DNA of 63,011 nucleotides from an uncultured Planctomycetaceae bacterium (GCA_913052575.1 CAJXFK010000004.1:1-63011), one strand, 5' to 3'; shown: positions 35,082 through 44,087, counted from the stretch's first letter. A program made the numbers and translations. Notes: generated by a model not told the origin, from the letters alone.

Positions 35082-35459
35082 ATGAAAATTTTCGACTATT
35101 CAATGATTTCAGTGCAGCTTTTCGCGGCTGATTCGAAACCCCCTGCGGGCCCGCTGGAATTATTGATTACGTATTTCCCGATGGTTCTTATCGTTGTTGC
35201 GGCATGGTTTCTTTTGTATCGACCTGAAAAAGAACGCATGCGGAAACAACGAGAGCTTCTCAATGATGTTAAAAAGAACGATCGTGTTATTACGGCGTCT
35301 GGAATTGTCGGCACCGTCTCAAATGTAGATAGGGAGCAAGACCGAATAGTTCTTAAGGTTGACGAAAGTTCTAATACGAAAATTACATTTACGTTGGCCA
35401 GTATAAATCGAGTGCTCACTGATTCTGATGATGAAAAAGCGGCTAGCGCTGGGGCATGA
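35082..35459 (+). CDS. yajC: Preprotein translocase accessory subunit YajC
   Basis: YajC binds SecDF and assists the Sec translocon. The 125-residue product has a single membrane segment (LLITYFPMVLIVVAAWFLLY, about 28-47) followed by RPEKERMRKQRELLNDVKKN and a soluble domain with GIVGTVSNVDRE. These are standard features. It lies between tgt and secDF in the usual order. The stop codon TGA forms the loop of a five-pair hairpin (35452-35464). Confidence 0.93.
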   Translation: MKIFDYSMISVQLFAADSKPPAGPLELLITYFPMVLIVVAAWFLLYRPEKERMRKQRELLNDVKKNDRVITASGIVGTVSNVDREQDRIVLKVDESSNTKITFTLASINRVLTDSDDEKAASAGA

Positions 35460-35510
35460 TGCCCGCCTGGCTCACGTTGTTGATTAAACTTTTGATGAAA
35501 GAAGATTGAG

Positions 35511-38420
35511 ATGAATGGCATGGATGGCTGGTTTGGATTGCTTGCTCAGGTAGCTGAGAACGCCTCTGTAGTGTGGTGGAAAGAGTCGTGGGCGGTCTGG
35601 GTGCTGACACTCGCTGTTGTTCTTGTGCCAACATTTCTGGCGTGGGTCGCCACGAGGCAACTGAAAGCAACAGGCCTCTGGGGGCGTTTGTCGATTGTGC
35701 TCGTAGCTCTTTCTGCAGGCCTTGTAGTGACTGCTCTTGGTTGGCCACCGCGGATGGGCATTGACCTCAAAGGAGGCGTGATACTTGTCTATGAAATTGA
35801 TGCTGATAAACAGCCAGATGGTGGCGTAAGCATGGATAAACTCGTCGCTGCCGTAAGTCGTCGAGTGAATCCAGGTGGACAAAAAGAGGTAACTGTTCGC
35901 CAGTATGGCTTAAACCAGCTCGAAGTTATTGTGCCCGAGGTTGATCAAGCCGAAGTCGAATTTATTAAGCGGATCGTCTCGAGTGCTGGAGTCCTGGAGT
36001 TTCGGATAGTCGCAAACCCACAGGACCCAAGGCACAAAGACCTTATCGAGAAAGCAACTTCTTCTTCTGGAAGCCTTGTGGCTTCGGGCGAGCGATCAGT
36101 AGGTAGATGGATAGAGCTCGATACACAAAAAATTAATCCAGCCGGTGATACGACCTTGGTAATACGAGAAACTGGTGACGGAACCCCCGAAGTCCTTGTA
36201 GCCCTTGATCGTTTTGACGTGACGGGTGATTTCTTATCACGGGCTTCAGGCGGATACGACCAAAATTTACAGCCATGTGTAAATTTTTCTTTCAATTCAC
36301 AAGGGGCAGCACTTTTTGGAACACTCACAAGTCAAAACTTGCCTGACCCAGCGAACCGTTTGCTAAGTCGTCTTGGAATCGTTCTCGATGGGGTGCTGCT
36401 GTCGGCCCCAACTATTCGAAGTACGATTTCGAGCGATGGCCAGATTACTGGAAGCTTCAAGCAGGCAGATGTTGAGTTCTTGGTTGGTGTGTTAAATGCC
36501 GGCAGTTTACCGGCTGCTTTGTACAGCGAACCGATTAGTGAGCAGAAAATTAGTCCACAGCTTGGGGCGGATACGATCCGCTCCGGTGCCCAGGCAATGT
36601 TGCTGGCGACAATTGTTGTCCTGACGTTCATGCTTATGTATTACAGGTTCTCAGGCCTCGTCGCTGATTTAGCTGTGGTGCTAAATATTATTCTGGTTGT
36701 GGCTCTGATGATTTCCATCAAGGCTGCCTTCACGTTAGCTGGATTAGCTGGCCTTGTGCTTTCTGTGGGAATGGCTGTCGATGCAAATGTGTTGATTTAT
36801 GAACGTATGCGTGAAGAGTTGGACCGCGGCGCGTCTGTTCGAATGGCTATTCGAAATGGTTTTCAAAGGGCCTTCTCAACCATCGTTGACTCTAACTTAA
36901 CCACCCTTATCACAGGTATCGTGCTATTTTCAATCGGTACAGATCAACTCAAGGGTTTTGCGGTTACGTTGATTCTTGGCCTATCACTTAATTTGTTTAC
37001 GGCCGTTTTTTGTTCACGAGTTATCTTTGATATCGCTGAGCAGAAACGTCTGCTGAAAAAGCTTTCGATGGCTCGCTTCTTTGGTAAGACAAATTATGCC
37101 TTCGTTCGATGGGTTCGACCGGCAGTTATTGTATCGTTGCTCTTTATTTCCGTGGGTCTGGTTGCAGTATGGCAGCGAGGCCAAGGAATTTTTGATATTG
37201 ATTTTACCGGTGGAACAAGTGTTCAGGTGGCGTTTAAAGATGACCAGGGGCTCGATATTTCGTCTGTACGAGAGGCTGTTTCTGGATTGCCGGACGTTGC
37301 CGTCAGTTCAGTAACAGTTGGTGATGTTGCACCAAATTTGCGATATAAGATTGATTCTTCGGAACGCAGTTCTGAAGTAGTAGAGGAAACGCTTCGGAGT
37401 GCATTTCCAGGGCGGCTGGCCACGTACTCTATGGGTTTTGGCGAAATTTTTTCAACTGCCAGTAAAGCTTCTGATGAAGCAAGAAGTGGTGAGGATAGTG
37501 AAGGCGAAGCCGATAGCGATGCGGGTGCCGACGCGAGCAAACGTCCTCAGTCGCTTGAATCACTAAGCACAGCTGTGGAGTTGGATTTTCCACAGAAAAT
37601 AAATCAAGTAACGTTACAGGAGACCATCGAGCAAGCTTTTAAGAAAGCTGGTCACGAGGGGGTCGCCTTCGAATTGACATCGTCGGTGATGCAAACAAAG
37701 ACGAAACCGTATCGCACATGGTCGTTGTCGACGGCGCTTGCCCCAGAAGCAACCCGTGAGGTGTTAGAGCAGGTTGCAGGTCAGCTAGCGAGTACTCCAA
37801 TTTATCTTTCAGCAAATCGGATTGGTGGAAAAGTTGCTGGAAATACAAAGGTGACGGCTGTTTATGCTCTCTTGGCAAGCCTTGTGATGATCGTCGCCTA
37901 TGTCTGGCTGCGTTTTCAGAATGTGGCGTTTGGGTTAGCGGCGGTTGTTGCATTGTTGCACGATGTTCTTGTGACAATAGCCTGCATCGCTCTGAGCGTT
38001 TTTGTTGCTCCGTATTTGGGGTGGGCACTTGTCGATGACTTCAAGATTAGTCTGGATGTTGTTGCCGCACTACTTACGATTGTAGGGTTCTCGATCAATG
38101 ACACGATTGTCATTTTTGATAGGATGCGAGAAATACGAGGTAAGAGTTCCACTGTTTCGGAGGAGATGGTTGATCGAGCAATCAATCAAACATTGAGTCG
38201 AACAATCTTGACATCAGGGACAGCTTTGTTAGCTGCCATTATTCTTTACTGTTTGGGTGGACAGGGTATTCACGCCTTTGCCTTTGCGATTCTTGTAGGG
38301 ATCATTAGTGGTACCTACAGCACAATCGTGATTGCTTCACCAATCGTACTTTGGTTGCAAGGCAATGCGGTGAATACAACATCTACAAAACGCCAGGTCC
38401 TTGCAAAGCCAATACAATAA
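35511..38420 (+). CDS. secDF: SecDF fusion protein
   Basis: SecD and SecF use the proton gradient to pull secreted proteins through the Sec channel. This 969-residue product joins both. The SecD part has GIDLKGGVILVYEID, the P1 domain and the membrane block with SVGMAVDANVLIYERMRE. The SecF part starts near residue 520 and has FDIDFTGGT, then a long periplasmic region with an acidic linker, then GFSINDTIVIFDRMREIRGK. The SecF periplasmic part is about 210 residues, roughly twice the usual size. Start is ATG 35511, 51 bases after yajC. Confidence 0.95.
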   Translation: MNGMDGWFGLLAQVAENASVVWWKESWAVWVLTLAVVLVPTFLAWVATRQLKATGLWGRLSIVLVALSAGLVVTALGWPPRMGIDLKGGVILVYEIDADKQPDGGVSMDKLVAAVSRRVNPGGQKEVTVRQYGLNQLEVIVPEVDQAEVEFIKRIVSSAGVLEFRIVANPQDPRHKDLIEKATSSSGSLVASGERSVGRWIELDTQKINPAGDTTLVIRETGDGTPEVLVALDRFDVTGDFLSRASGGYDQNLQPCVNFSFNSQGAALFGTLTSQNLPDPANRLLSRLGIVLDGVLLSAPTIRSTISSDGQITGSFKQADVEFLVGVLNAGSLPAALYSEPISEQKISPQLGADTIRSGAQAMLLATIVVLTFMLMYYRFSGLVADLAVVLNIILVVALMISIKAAFTLAGLAGLVLSVGMAVDANVLIYERMREELDRGASVRMAIRNGFQRAFSTIVDSNLTTLITGIVLFSIGTDQLKGFAVTLILGLSLNLFTAVFCSRVIFDIAEQKRLLKKLSMARFFGKTNYAFVRWVRPAVIVSLLFISVGLVAVWQRGQGIFDIDFTGGTSVQVAFKDDQGLDISSVREAVSGLPDVAVSSVTVGDVAPNLRYKIDSSERSSEVVEETLRSAFPGRLATYSMGFGEIFSTASKASDEARSGEDSEGEADSDAGADASKRPQSLESLSTAVELDFPQKINQVTLQETIEQAFKKAGHEGVAFELTSSVMQTKTKPYRTWSLSTALAPEATREVLEQVAGQLASTPIYLSANRIGGKVAGNTKVTAVYALLASLVMIVAYVWLRFQNVAFGLAAVVALLHDVLVTIACIALSVFVAPYLGWALVDDFKISLDVVAALLTIVGFSINDTIVIFDRMREIRGKSSTVSEEMVDRAINQTLSRTILTSGTALLAAIILYCLGGQGIHAFAFAILVGIISGTYSTIVIASPIVLWLQGNAVNTTSTKRQVLAKPIQ

Positions 38421-38656
38421 TCTTGGTGGGAAACATTGCGGTTCATGCTGGTTGTTCGGCCGCTTCATAGGTCTCGTGAAGATGAATTTCGTAAGGAATT
38501 TGTTTTTTGGAACGCCTGTCAATAAAAAATAATGCATATTTGGCATGCGTTTGGAGTGCGCGATTGAGTGTAGGTGATTCATTGCAAGGATGCAGCAATT
38601 GTGTGGGCCAAGTCGTGTCTGCACAATGCGTTTCTCAGCATTTAGGTGGTGAACGT

Positions 38657-39721
38657 ATGACAAGTCTTGTTCAGTTTTCTCGGTTTCTTGTCGGTCTAGG
38701 AATGGTAATAGCCGGGGGTTTTGTTGCAGCCCCGCTGATTACTTCAATATTCGGTGCGGCAATGAGTGAGCCAGTTCCCCCGCACAATGTGGATCGGACT
38801 TTTCAAGGAGGAACAACACCGTCCACAATTCATGCTTTTACGATTCCTTCATCAATTTCTGGAAAAACTGATAAATCTCGACATGCGCATGATCCGTCAG
38901 GTTCATCACAGAACCTGCCGAAGGAAACCGCAGTATCTTCTCAGGTACCAGCGGAGTTACTCAAGAGGATGCCAGAGAGAATGCCAGAGAGAATGCAAGA
39001 GCATTCCTTGGGCACTGCAACCCCAAATTTGTACGGGGCATACCGGACAACCGTTGAAATGCCACCACCACCCTTGTTGGATGGATCGAAGGATGTTGCG
39101 CAGCATCAGATGGATCAAACCTCAAAAAAAAGAAGAGGTCCACGTAGGCACACGCCGGAATCTATTCCTGAAACTTACCTGGTACAGGATGGAGACGACC
39201 TCACGGGAATTGCAACACGACTGTATGGACACCCTCGTGCGGCATCAGCGCTATGGCAGGTCAACGCTAACAGGTTGTCTAGTCCGGAAGTCCTACCAAT
39301 TGGCTTTGAGATGGTCGTGCCTCCTGCGTGGCGAGTCTTTGGTAAAAGTTCGGTGCACGGAAATGCCCATCGGATTGAACCGACTGAAGAGACCCGTATG
39401 GAAGAGCCTCGTGGGGCAACAATTCAGGCCACATCAATGCCAAAAGAAATCTTTGATCAACCATATCCAAGCACTCCAAACAAAGCCACAGGTAGCCCGT
39501 GGCTTGGGCGTGCACCAGAACTTCACTCAATTTATCCTGATAAAACAATCACCGCTCAGAGTCGCGGTATGATTCGTGTGGCCCCCGGTGAGACATTGGC
39601 GTCACTTGCTCAACGGGTGTACGGCAATGCGAACATGGCAGGCTCAATTTTTAATGCGAACCGTGATCGGTTGCGTAGTCCCGCTTTACTTGTCCCTGGC
39701 ACGGAGTTGCGACTCCCATAA
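38657..39721 (+). CDS. Membrane-anchored protein with two LysM domains
   Basis: The 354-residue product has an N-terminal membrane segment (FLVGLGMVIAGGFVAAPLIT, about 10-29), a long low-complexity region, and two LysM-type domains at about 172-222 (TYLVQDGDDLTGIATRLYG) and 304-354 (IRVAPGETLASLAQRVYGNA). LysM domains bind N-acetylglucosamine polymers such as peptidoglycan. The linker contains a 12-bp tandem repeat. ATG 38657 was chosen over an upstream frame opening at 38507 because AGGTGG lies before it and it begins with the membrane segment. The 236-base gap after secDF shows no gene. Confidence 0.82.
   Translation: MTSLVQFSRFLVGLGMVIAGGFVAAPLITSIFGAAMSEPVPPHNVDRTFQGGTTPSTIHAFTIPSSISGKTDKSRHAHDPSGSSQNLPKETAVSSQVPAELLKRMPERMPERMQEHSLGTATPNLYGAYRTTVEMPPPPLLDGSKDVAQHQMDQTSKKRRGPRRHTPESIPETYLVQDGDDLTGIATRLYGHPRAASALWQVNANRLSSPEVLPIGFEMVVPPAWRVFGKSSVHGNAHRIEPTEETRMEEPRGATIQATSMPKEIFDQPYPSTPNKATGSPWLGRAPELHSIYPDKTITAQSRGMIRVAPGETLASLAQRVYGNANMAGSIFNANRDRLRSPALLVPGTELRLP
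38964..38999 (+). repeat. Three tandem 12-bp units in the LysM gene
   Basis: Three units (AGAGGATGCCAG, AGAGAATGCCAG, AGAGAATGCAAG) encode overlapping RMPE-like repeats in the linker before the LysM domains. The unit length keeps the frame. The units differ by one to three bases. Confidence 0.85.
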
Positions 39722-39800
39722 TTGTTAGACAATGAATATTCCTGTTTGGGAATCATATAGAAATATTTTTGCCCGGCTAATAAGTTCATCAGTGGATCGC

Positions 39801-39817
39801 GTCAGTTACTAACTGAC
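39801..39817. terminator. Possible bidirectional terminator hairpin
   Basis: GTCAGTT (39801-39807) pairs perfectly with AACTGAC (39811-39817) around ACT; AAG and TTTT follow on the plus strand. It lies 80 bases after the LysM gene and contains the stop codon of the convergent hydrolase-like gene. The short T-run makes termination plausible for the plus-strand gene. Confidence 0.4.
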
Positions 39818-41109
39818 AAGTTTTCAGAAATGAACTGTACACACATTTGGAGCGGAGTACGGTTTCCAGAGGGCAGCGATGCAAGTTTATCTGCTCGAAG
39901 TGGCGAATTGATCTCCTCGAAGACAAGCGAACCTGTTTTATTTTGGCTTGGCAGAGGTTTCCTTTTACTCTGCTGTTTTGTTCCGTCAGCAGATTCCTGA
40001 GACCAACTCATGGGACGAGCGCCTTTGAGTCGTTTGAAAAGCTGTCCAGATTGTCGGTCTTTTATTCCGGCGATAATCATGACTGGTAGGTCTTCCAGTA
40101 ACGGTTTGATGTCACGACCGTCACGTGTTCGAGCACCTAGAGCGTTTGTCATAGAGATACCTTGGTCAGCCCAAACAGGACTGATGAGAATGATAGCTTT
40201 GACTTGTTGGCCTTGTGGGCCTTGAGTATTTGGAAGCCAATTCCAGTCTGCTACAGCCCACGTTGCTGCTAATGTTCCACCGAGTCCAGATCCGATTATG
40301 CAAAGCCGATCAAGATCAATGTCGCCCTCGGACTCTTTTTGTTGAAGCCAGTTCCGGACAGTCTCGAGGTCACCCTTTATGGCAGCAAAATTACGAATTC
40401 TGCCGCCGCCACTGGCAGGAATCATACGTATCTGATTTACCGTAAGTTTTTTCTTTGAAACGTCGTGGCCTTCACTTTTACTGTTGCCGTGTCCTCGGAG
40501 GTCAGGAACTGCAACTGCACAGCCTGCTTCTTGTAAGCCAGCAGCGAGCCTTCGCACGCTTTTTTCAGAGCCGTTGAGGTCGTGGACAAGAATAACTGTC
40601 GCAATTGCTTTTCCTTTTGGTGGATAATACGCCATTTCCAAACGAACCCCATCAGATGTTTTAAGTTCTCTGACACGTTCGATGGATGGTGGCTTCATGG
40701 TTGATTTTTTGTCAACGGATGATCCGGTGGTTGGTTTTTTGTCGAAGGGTGATTTGGTCGTTGGTTTTTTATCGAAGGGTGATTTGTTAGTTGGCTTTTT
40801 ATTGGAGGGTGACTTGGTGGTTGGTTTTTTGTCGAAGGGTGAGAAGGGGGAGCCGGCAGCTGGTTTTTTATCGAATGGAGACTTGGGATCAGCCGATGTA
40901 TCAGTTCCCAAGGCTGTCGGTGTTGCCAAAAGGTTCACGATGAGACAGAGAGCCAGTACATGCTCTGTAACCGTTTGCCTCCCAGATGTCTTTGGTTCGT
41001 GGGGGTGGAATTTGAGGCCCAAAAGAGGTGTGTCCTTGTGGCCTTGTTTCGGTCTCTTATTCGGAAAATAACAATTAAATGCTGTACTTTTCTGAGCGTG
41101 GTCGGTCAT
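39802..41109 (-). CDS. Alpha/beta hydrolase-like secreted protein, nucleophile apparently lost
   Basis: The 435-residue product has a hydrophobic signal-like segment (VLALCLIVNLLATPTALG, about 51-68), a low-complexity repeat region of SPFDKKP units, then an alpha/beta hydrolase core with ATVILVHDLNGSEKSVRRLA and VAVPDLRGHGNSKSEG. At the nucleophile elbow the sequence is IIGSGLGGTLA: the central position of the usual GxSxG is Gly, and no clear C-terminal catalytic His is seen. It may be a non-catalytic member. ATG 41109 was chosen; TTG 41142 is an alternative. It diverges from the VWA-like gene. Confidence 0.8.
   Translation of the reverse strand: MTDHAQKSTAFNCYFPNKRPKQGHKDTPLLGLKFHPHEPKTSGRQTVTEHVLALCLIVNLLATPTALGTDTSADPKSPFDKKPAAGSPFSPFDKKPTTKSPSNKKPTNKSPFDKKPTTKSPFDKKPTTGSSVDKKSTMKPPSIERVRELKTSDGVRLEMAYYPPKGKAIATVILVHDLNGSEKSVRRLAAGLQEAGCAVAVPDLRGHGNSKSEGHDVSKKKLTVNQIRMIPASGGGRIRNFAAIKGDLETVRNWLQQKESEGDIDLDRLCIIGSGLGGTLAATWAVADWNWLPNTQGPQGQQVKAIILISPVWADQGISMTNALGARTRDGRDIKPLLEDLPVMIIAGIKDRQSGQLFKRLKGARPMSWSQESADGTKQQSKRKPLPSQNKTGSLVFEEINSPLRADKLASLPSGNRTPLQMCVQFISENLSVSN
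40701..40890 (-). repeat. 30-bp tandem repeat in the hydrolase-like gene
   Basis: Units begin at 40701, 40731, 40761, 40791 and 40821 on the plus strand, exactly 30 bp apart, each with TTGGTTTTTT-like and TCGAAGGGTGA-like parts. A sixth, shifted unit starts near 40860 after a ten-base insertion. On the coding strand they encode repeats of SPFDKKPTTK type. The array lies between the signal segment and the hydrolase domain and keeps the reading frame. Confidence 0.9.
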
Positions 41110-41146
41110 CGGAAAGTATCCAAGAGAAATAACACTAATCAAAGGT

Positions 41147-41152
41147 TATAAT
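41147..41152 (+). promoter_or_regulatory. Possible -10 element for the VWA-like gene
   Basis: A perfect TATAAT (41147-41152) lies 51 bases before ATG 41204 in the divergent gap. No convincing -35 element is found at the right distance, so it may be chance in an AT-rich stretch. Confidence 0.3.
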
Positions 41153-41203
41153 TTATCAAAATATGCCTGAGTTGGTGACTTTTCTCGTACGAAGTGATTT
41201 GTG

Positions 41204-43249
41204 ATGAATCCCAGTGATTTTTTATCATCGGAAAACGACTGTTCGACACCGCAGTCTTCGTCTTCTTCAACGCCGTCACGAAACGATGTTCTGCCACCAC
41301 CGGTTCCAGGCGTGGTGAAAGAAAATCTGCTGAGAAAGAAAAAAGGGCAGTACAGCTGGTTGATAAGCCTTGCTCTACACGGAGGGGTGCTGCTTTGTCT
41401 AGCTGGTATCACTATCGACCCTCAGCTTGTTCATGCTCCGGCAATTCAGATTGAACAACCAATCCTAGAGCCAGAACCAGAGTTTGTATTTGAGCCAAAA
41501 GAGTTAGAGATTTCTGATGAAGACTTAAAGGAACTAGGTGCATTAAGTGAACGAGGTGTTACGGTTGCTGAAGCAATTTCATCAACGAAGGCTGACGTTT
41601 CTTTGGTTCCACCGGTGCCGAGTAACCTGTTGAGTGATGCTTTGCGTATCGAGCCCGTCAGCTTTGAATCTATGGGACCAAACGAAGTTGATCAACTTAT
41701 TGAAAACATTGTCGGTGTGAATGTTGGTGTGGCTGCGACGGGAGCAGCTGGCGCAGTCGATCGTTTGAGTCTCGAGATAGCCCGTTCTCTTGAGGATGCC
41801 CCAACGACTGTGTGCTGGGTCTTTGATCAATCTGTGAGTCTTGCAGGCCAGCGTCAGGATATAGCAAGTCGGTTGAAACGAGTTTTTCGTGAGCTGAGTC
41901 CTAGTGATCAAGGAGATGCACCGGTTGGTTTGACAAACCTTGTCTTGGCATATGGCCAACGATTTCAATTCATTGTGAATAATCCAACACGTGTCTCTAG
42001 TGAAGTTGTTGAAGCAATTCAAGGAATCGAAATCGATAATAGCGGTATCGAAAAAACATTTACCGCGATTCGTGCTGCAGCGGAGCGTCTACATGCTACT
42101 CGACGAGTTGGTCGTTCAAGTGGGATGGTTGTAGTTTTTACGGATGAAGTCGGCGATGACCAAGTTCTTGCAGATCAAGTTGCAATTATTTGTCGGCGGT
42201 TAGGTGTTGCCGTATATGTTGTTGGTGTGCCTGCGCCTTTTGGACAACGATTTATTGAAATGAAATACGTTGAGTTTGATCCATCATATGCTTCGGTCGA
42301 GGATTGGGCCGTTGTAGAGCAAGGGCCAGAAACGTTGTTTCCTGAGTCGATACAAGTCGGCGAGGATGCTTTTTCAGACGAGGCAATTGATTCAGGTTTT
42401 GGTCCATTTAGCTTGTCAAAAATTTGTTATCAGACTGGTGGTGTGTATATTGCCGTTCACGCAAATCGTAACGTGCGAGGTCGTGTGAATGACCGCGCGA
42501 CCTCGCCAATGTCATCACGGATTCGATATTTTTTTGACCCAGAGTCACTTCGGGATTATCAGCCCGATTACCTATCATCAGCAAAATTAAAACAGAGCAT
42601 ATCGTCTAATGCAGCAAAGCAATCGCTTGTTATGGCAGCAGCAGCGACAAATTTAAAGCCAATGACTTCTCCGGAAACAATTTTCCCTAAAAAAAGTGAA
42701 GGCGAGTTGGCCAACCTGCTTTCTTTAGCACAAAGAAGTGCCGCCGTTTTACAGCCAAGAATTGATCTTATTCATGGTCAACTTTTAAGAGGGTTGCCAG
42801 ATAGAGATAGGATTCAGGAAGAACGGTGGAAAGCAGGATATGACTTGGCGATGGGTCGAATCTTGGCGATGAAAGTTCGGACAGACGCATACAATTTAAT
42901 GCTCGCAAGAGCCAAGGCAGGCATGCAATTTAAGAGTCCAAGAAGTGACACATGGACACTACGACCGAGTAATGTAGTAAATGTAGGTTCGCGAACGGAA
43001 AAGTTAGCACAGCAAGCACGAATATATCTGCAACGTGTAATTGAAGATCACCCGGGAACGCCGTGGGAATTTCTTGCTGATCGTGAGTTGAACCAGCCAT
43101 TGGGATACGAATGGAAGGAGATCCATACAGGTATCAACGATCCGCCAAAACCACGGCCCCCAGGTAACAACAACAGGCCCAGCCCTCGTGACGATAAGCC
43201 TAGGTCTCTTGGGCCACCAATGCCAAAACGGAACCTCAAGAGAATCTAA
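41204..43249 (+). CDS. Membrane-anchored protein with VWA-like domain
   Basis: The 681-residue product has a Ser/Pro-rich cytosolic N-terminus, basic residues, and one membrane segment (WLISLALHGGVLLCLAGI, about 52-69) like TonB-type anchors, then an acidic Pro-rich stretch. A VWA-like domain (about 195-345) has VFDQSVSLAG, fitting the DxSxS metal-site motif near Asp208, and a strand ending VVVFTDEVGDD near 312. The last 80 residues include a helical part and a Pro/Arg-rich tail. Function is unknown; such proteins are common in planctomycetes. It diverges from the hydrolase-like gene. Confidence 0.8.
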   Translation: MNPSDFLSSENDCSTPQSSSSSTPSRNDVLPPPVPGVVKENLLRKKKGQYSWLISLALHGGVLLCLAGITIDPQLVHAPAIQIEQPILEPEPEFVFEPKELEISDEDLKELGALSERGVTVAEAISSTKADVSLVPPVPSNLLSDALRIEPVSFESMGPNEVDQLIENIVGVNVGVAATGAAGAVDRLSLEIARSLEDAPTTVCWVFDQSVSLAGQRQDIASRLKRVFRELSPSDQGDAPVGLTNLVLAYGQRFQFIVNNPTRVSSEVVEAIQGIEIDNSGIEKTFTAIRAAAERLHATRRVGRSSGMVVVFTDEVGDDQVLADQVAIICRRLGVAVYVVGVPAPFGQRFIEMKYVEFDPSYASVEDWAVVEQGPETLFPESIQVGEDAFSDEAIDSGFGPFSLSKICYQTGGVYIAVHANRNVRGRVNDRATSPMSSRIRYFFDPESLRDYQPDYLSSAKLKQSISSNAAKQSLVMAAAATNLKPMTSPETIFPKKSEGELANLLSLAQRSAAVLQPRIDLIHGQLLRGLPDRDRIQEERWKAGYDLAMGRILAMKVRTDAYNLMLARAKAGMQFKSPRSDTWTLRPSNVVNVGSRTEKLAQQARIYLQRVIEDHPGTPWEFLADRELNQPLGYEWKEIHTGINDPPKPRPPGNNNRPSPRDDKPRSLGPPMPKRNLKRI

Positions 43250-43430
43250 CTTGAAGAGGATTCAATCAGATCACGTTTTGACGCTAAGAACAGATTGCTT
43301 GGTAAGTCATCGTTGGCGTACAAGATGTTACGCTGCTAGCCTGTGACAATAAATATTGTTAAAAAGCGGCCTGTGGAAATGTTTATGAAAGAGGTGGGCC
43401 AATGCTTTGGTAGGGCGTTTCCAGTCCTGC

Positions 43431-44087
43431 TTAATAAATCAGGTTTTCCTCAGCGAAATGAGCCCGGCTTTCATAGGCATGAAAGCATCGTGAGAGACGG
43501 CTTGACAAAATTCGCAGAAAGAGGCCGCGGAACTGCTGCTCGGATTGATCCGCTGTTGGGATTGCACTGTCTGCCGGGAACGTAAAATCCTCCATTCTTT
43601 TGTCGAATACGATAAGGTCGTCATTGACATCATGGACCTGCATGTGGGCTGTTGTTCTCCCACGATATAGCGTCGATCCTTCATGTAGGGAGAAGTGGTC
43701 AAGGTCGATCCCAACAACAAGGTCAGCATCAACAGCCTTTCCGAGCGTTGCGTAGTCGACCCAAGCATTTTCATCAAGCCATCTGGACACTTCCTGCTGG
43801 CTTATGATTTTCACACCACGAACATTTTCACGAATGTTGGCACCAATTCGTTCCGCGAGTTCACGAGCGGTCCCAGCGTCTGTAAATTCAAGTTCCACTA
43901 TTGGCTTGCAGACAACAACTACATGTTTCCCACGAAGCTCATTGTATTCTGCGGGTACATCTTCTGGATGGAATAGGTAGGCAACCGTTAGCACTGTGGA
44001 ACAACCGCTTGTGAACAAAATGAGTCCACAGCTGAAAACGAAAATCCAGACAACCTGATTGATCGTACGTCCGGATAGTAATTTCAT
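43431..44087 (-). CDS. Putative lipoprotein of unknown function
   Basis: The 218-residue product has a lipoprotein signal (WIFVFSCGLILFTSGC, about 14-29) with the lipobox Cys at about 29. The mature part includes KHVVVVCKPIVELEFTDAGT and DADLVVGIDLDHFSLHEGST, a pattern seen in planctomycete envelope lipoproteins of unknown role. GAGGAAA lies seven bases before ATG 44087. It converges with the VWA-like gene and diverges from tilS. The 199-base gap to tilS has short palindromes (GAGATCTC 44103-44110, GTTCATGAAC 44171-44180) but no gene. Confidence 0.78.
   Translation of the reverse strand: MKLLSGRTINQVVWIFVFSCGLILFTSGCSTVLTVAYLFHPEDVPAEYNELRGKHVVVVCKPIVELEFTDAGTARELAERIGANIRENVRGVKIISQQEVSRWLDENAWVDYATLGKAVDADLVVGIDLDHFSLHEGSTLYRGRTTAHMQVHDVNDDLIVFDKRMEDFTFPADSAIPTADQSEQQFRGLFLRILSSRLSRCFHAYESRAHFAEENLIY

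Noticed and set aside
38421..38656. Upstream extension or separate gene before the LysM gene
   Set aside because: The sequence from 38507 reads as a non-conserved peptide with many Cys; the ATG at 38657 with a membrane segment directly after it is a better start.
40701..40890. CRISPR-like array
   Set aside because: The 30-bp units are contiguous with no spacers and encode a protein linker.
40682..41071. 129-residue plus-strand frame with repeated FLSKGD-like units
   Set aside because: It is the antisense reading of the 30-bp repeat; the minus-strand frame has a signal segment and a hydrolase domain.
43343..43585. 80-residue plus-strand frame
   Set aside because: Overlaps the lipoprotein gene in antisense; no family features and no ribosome binding site.
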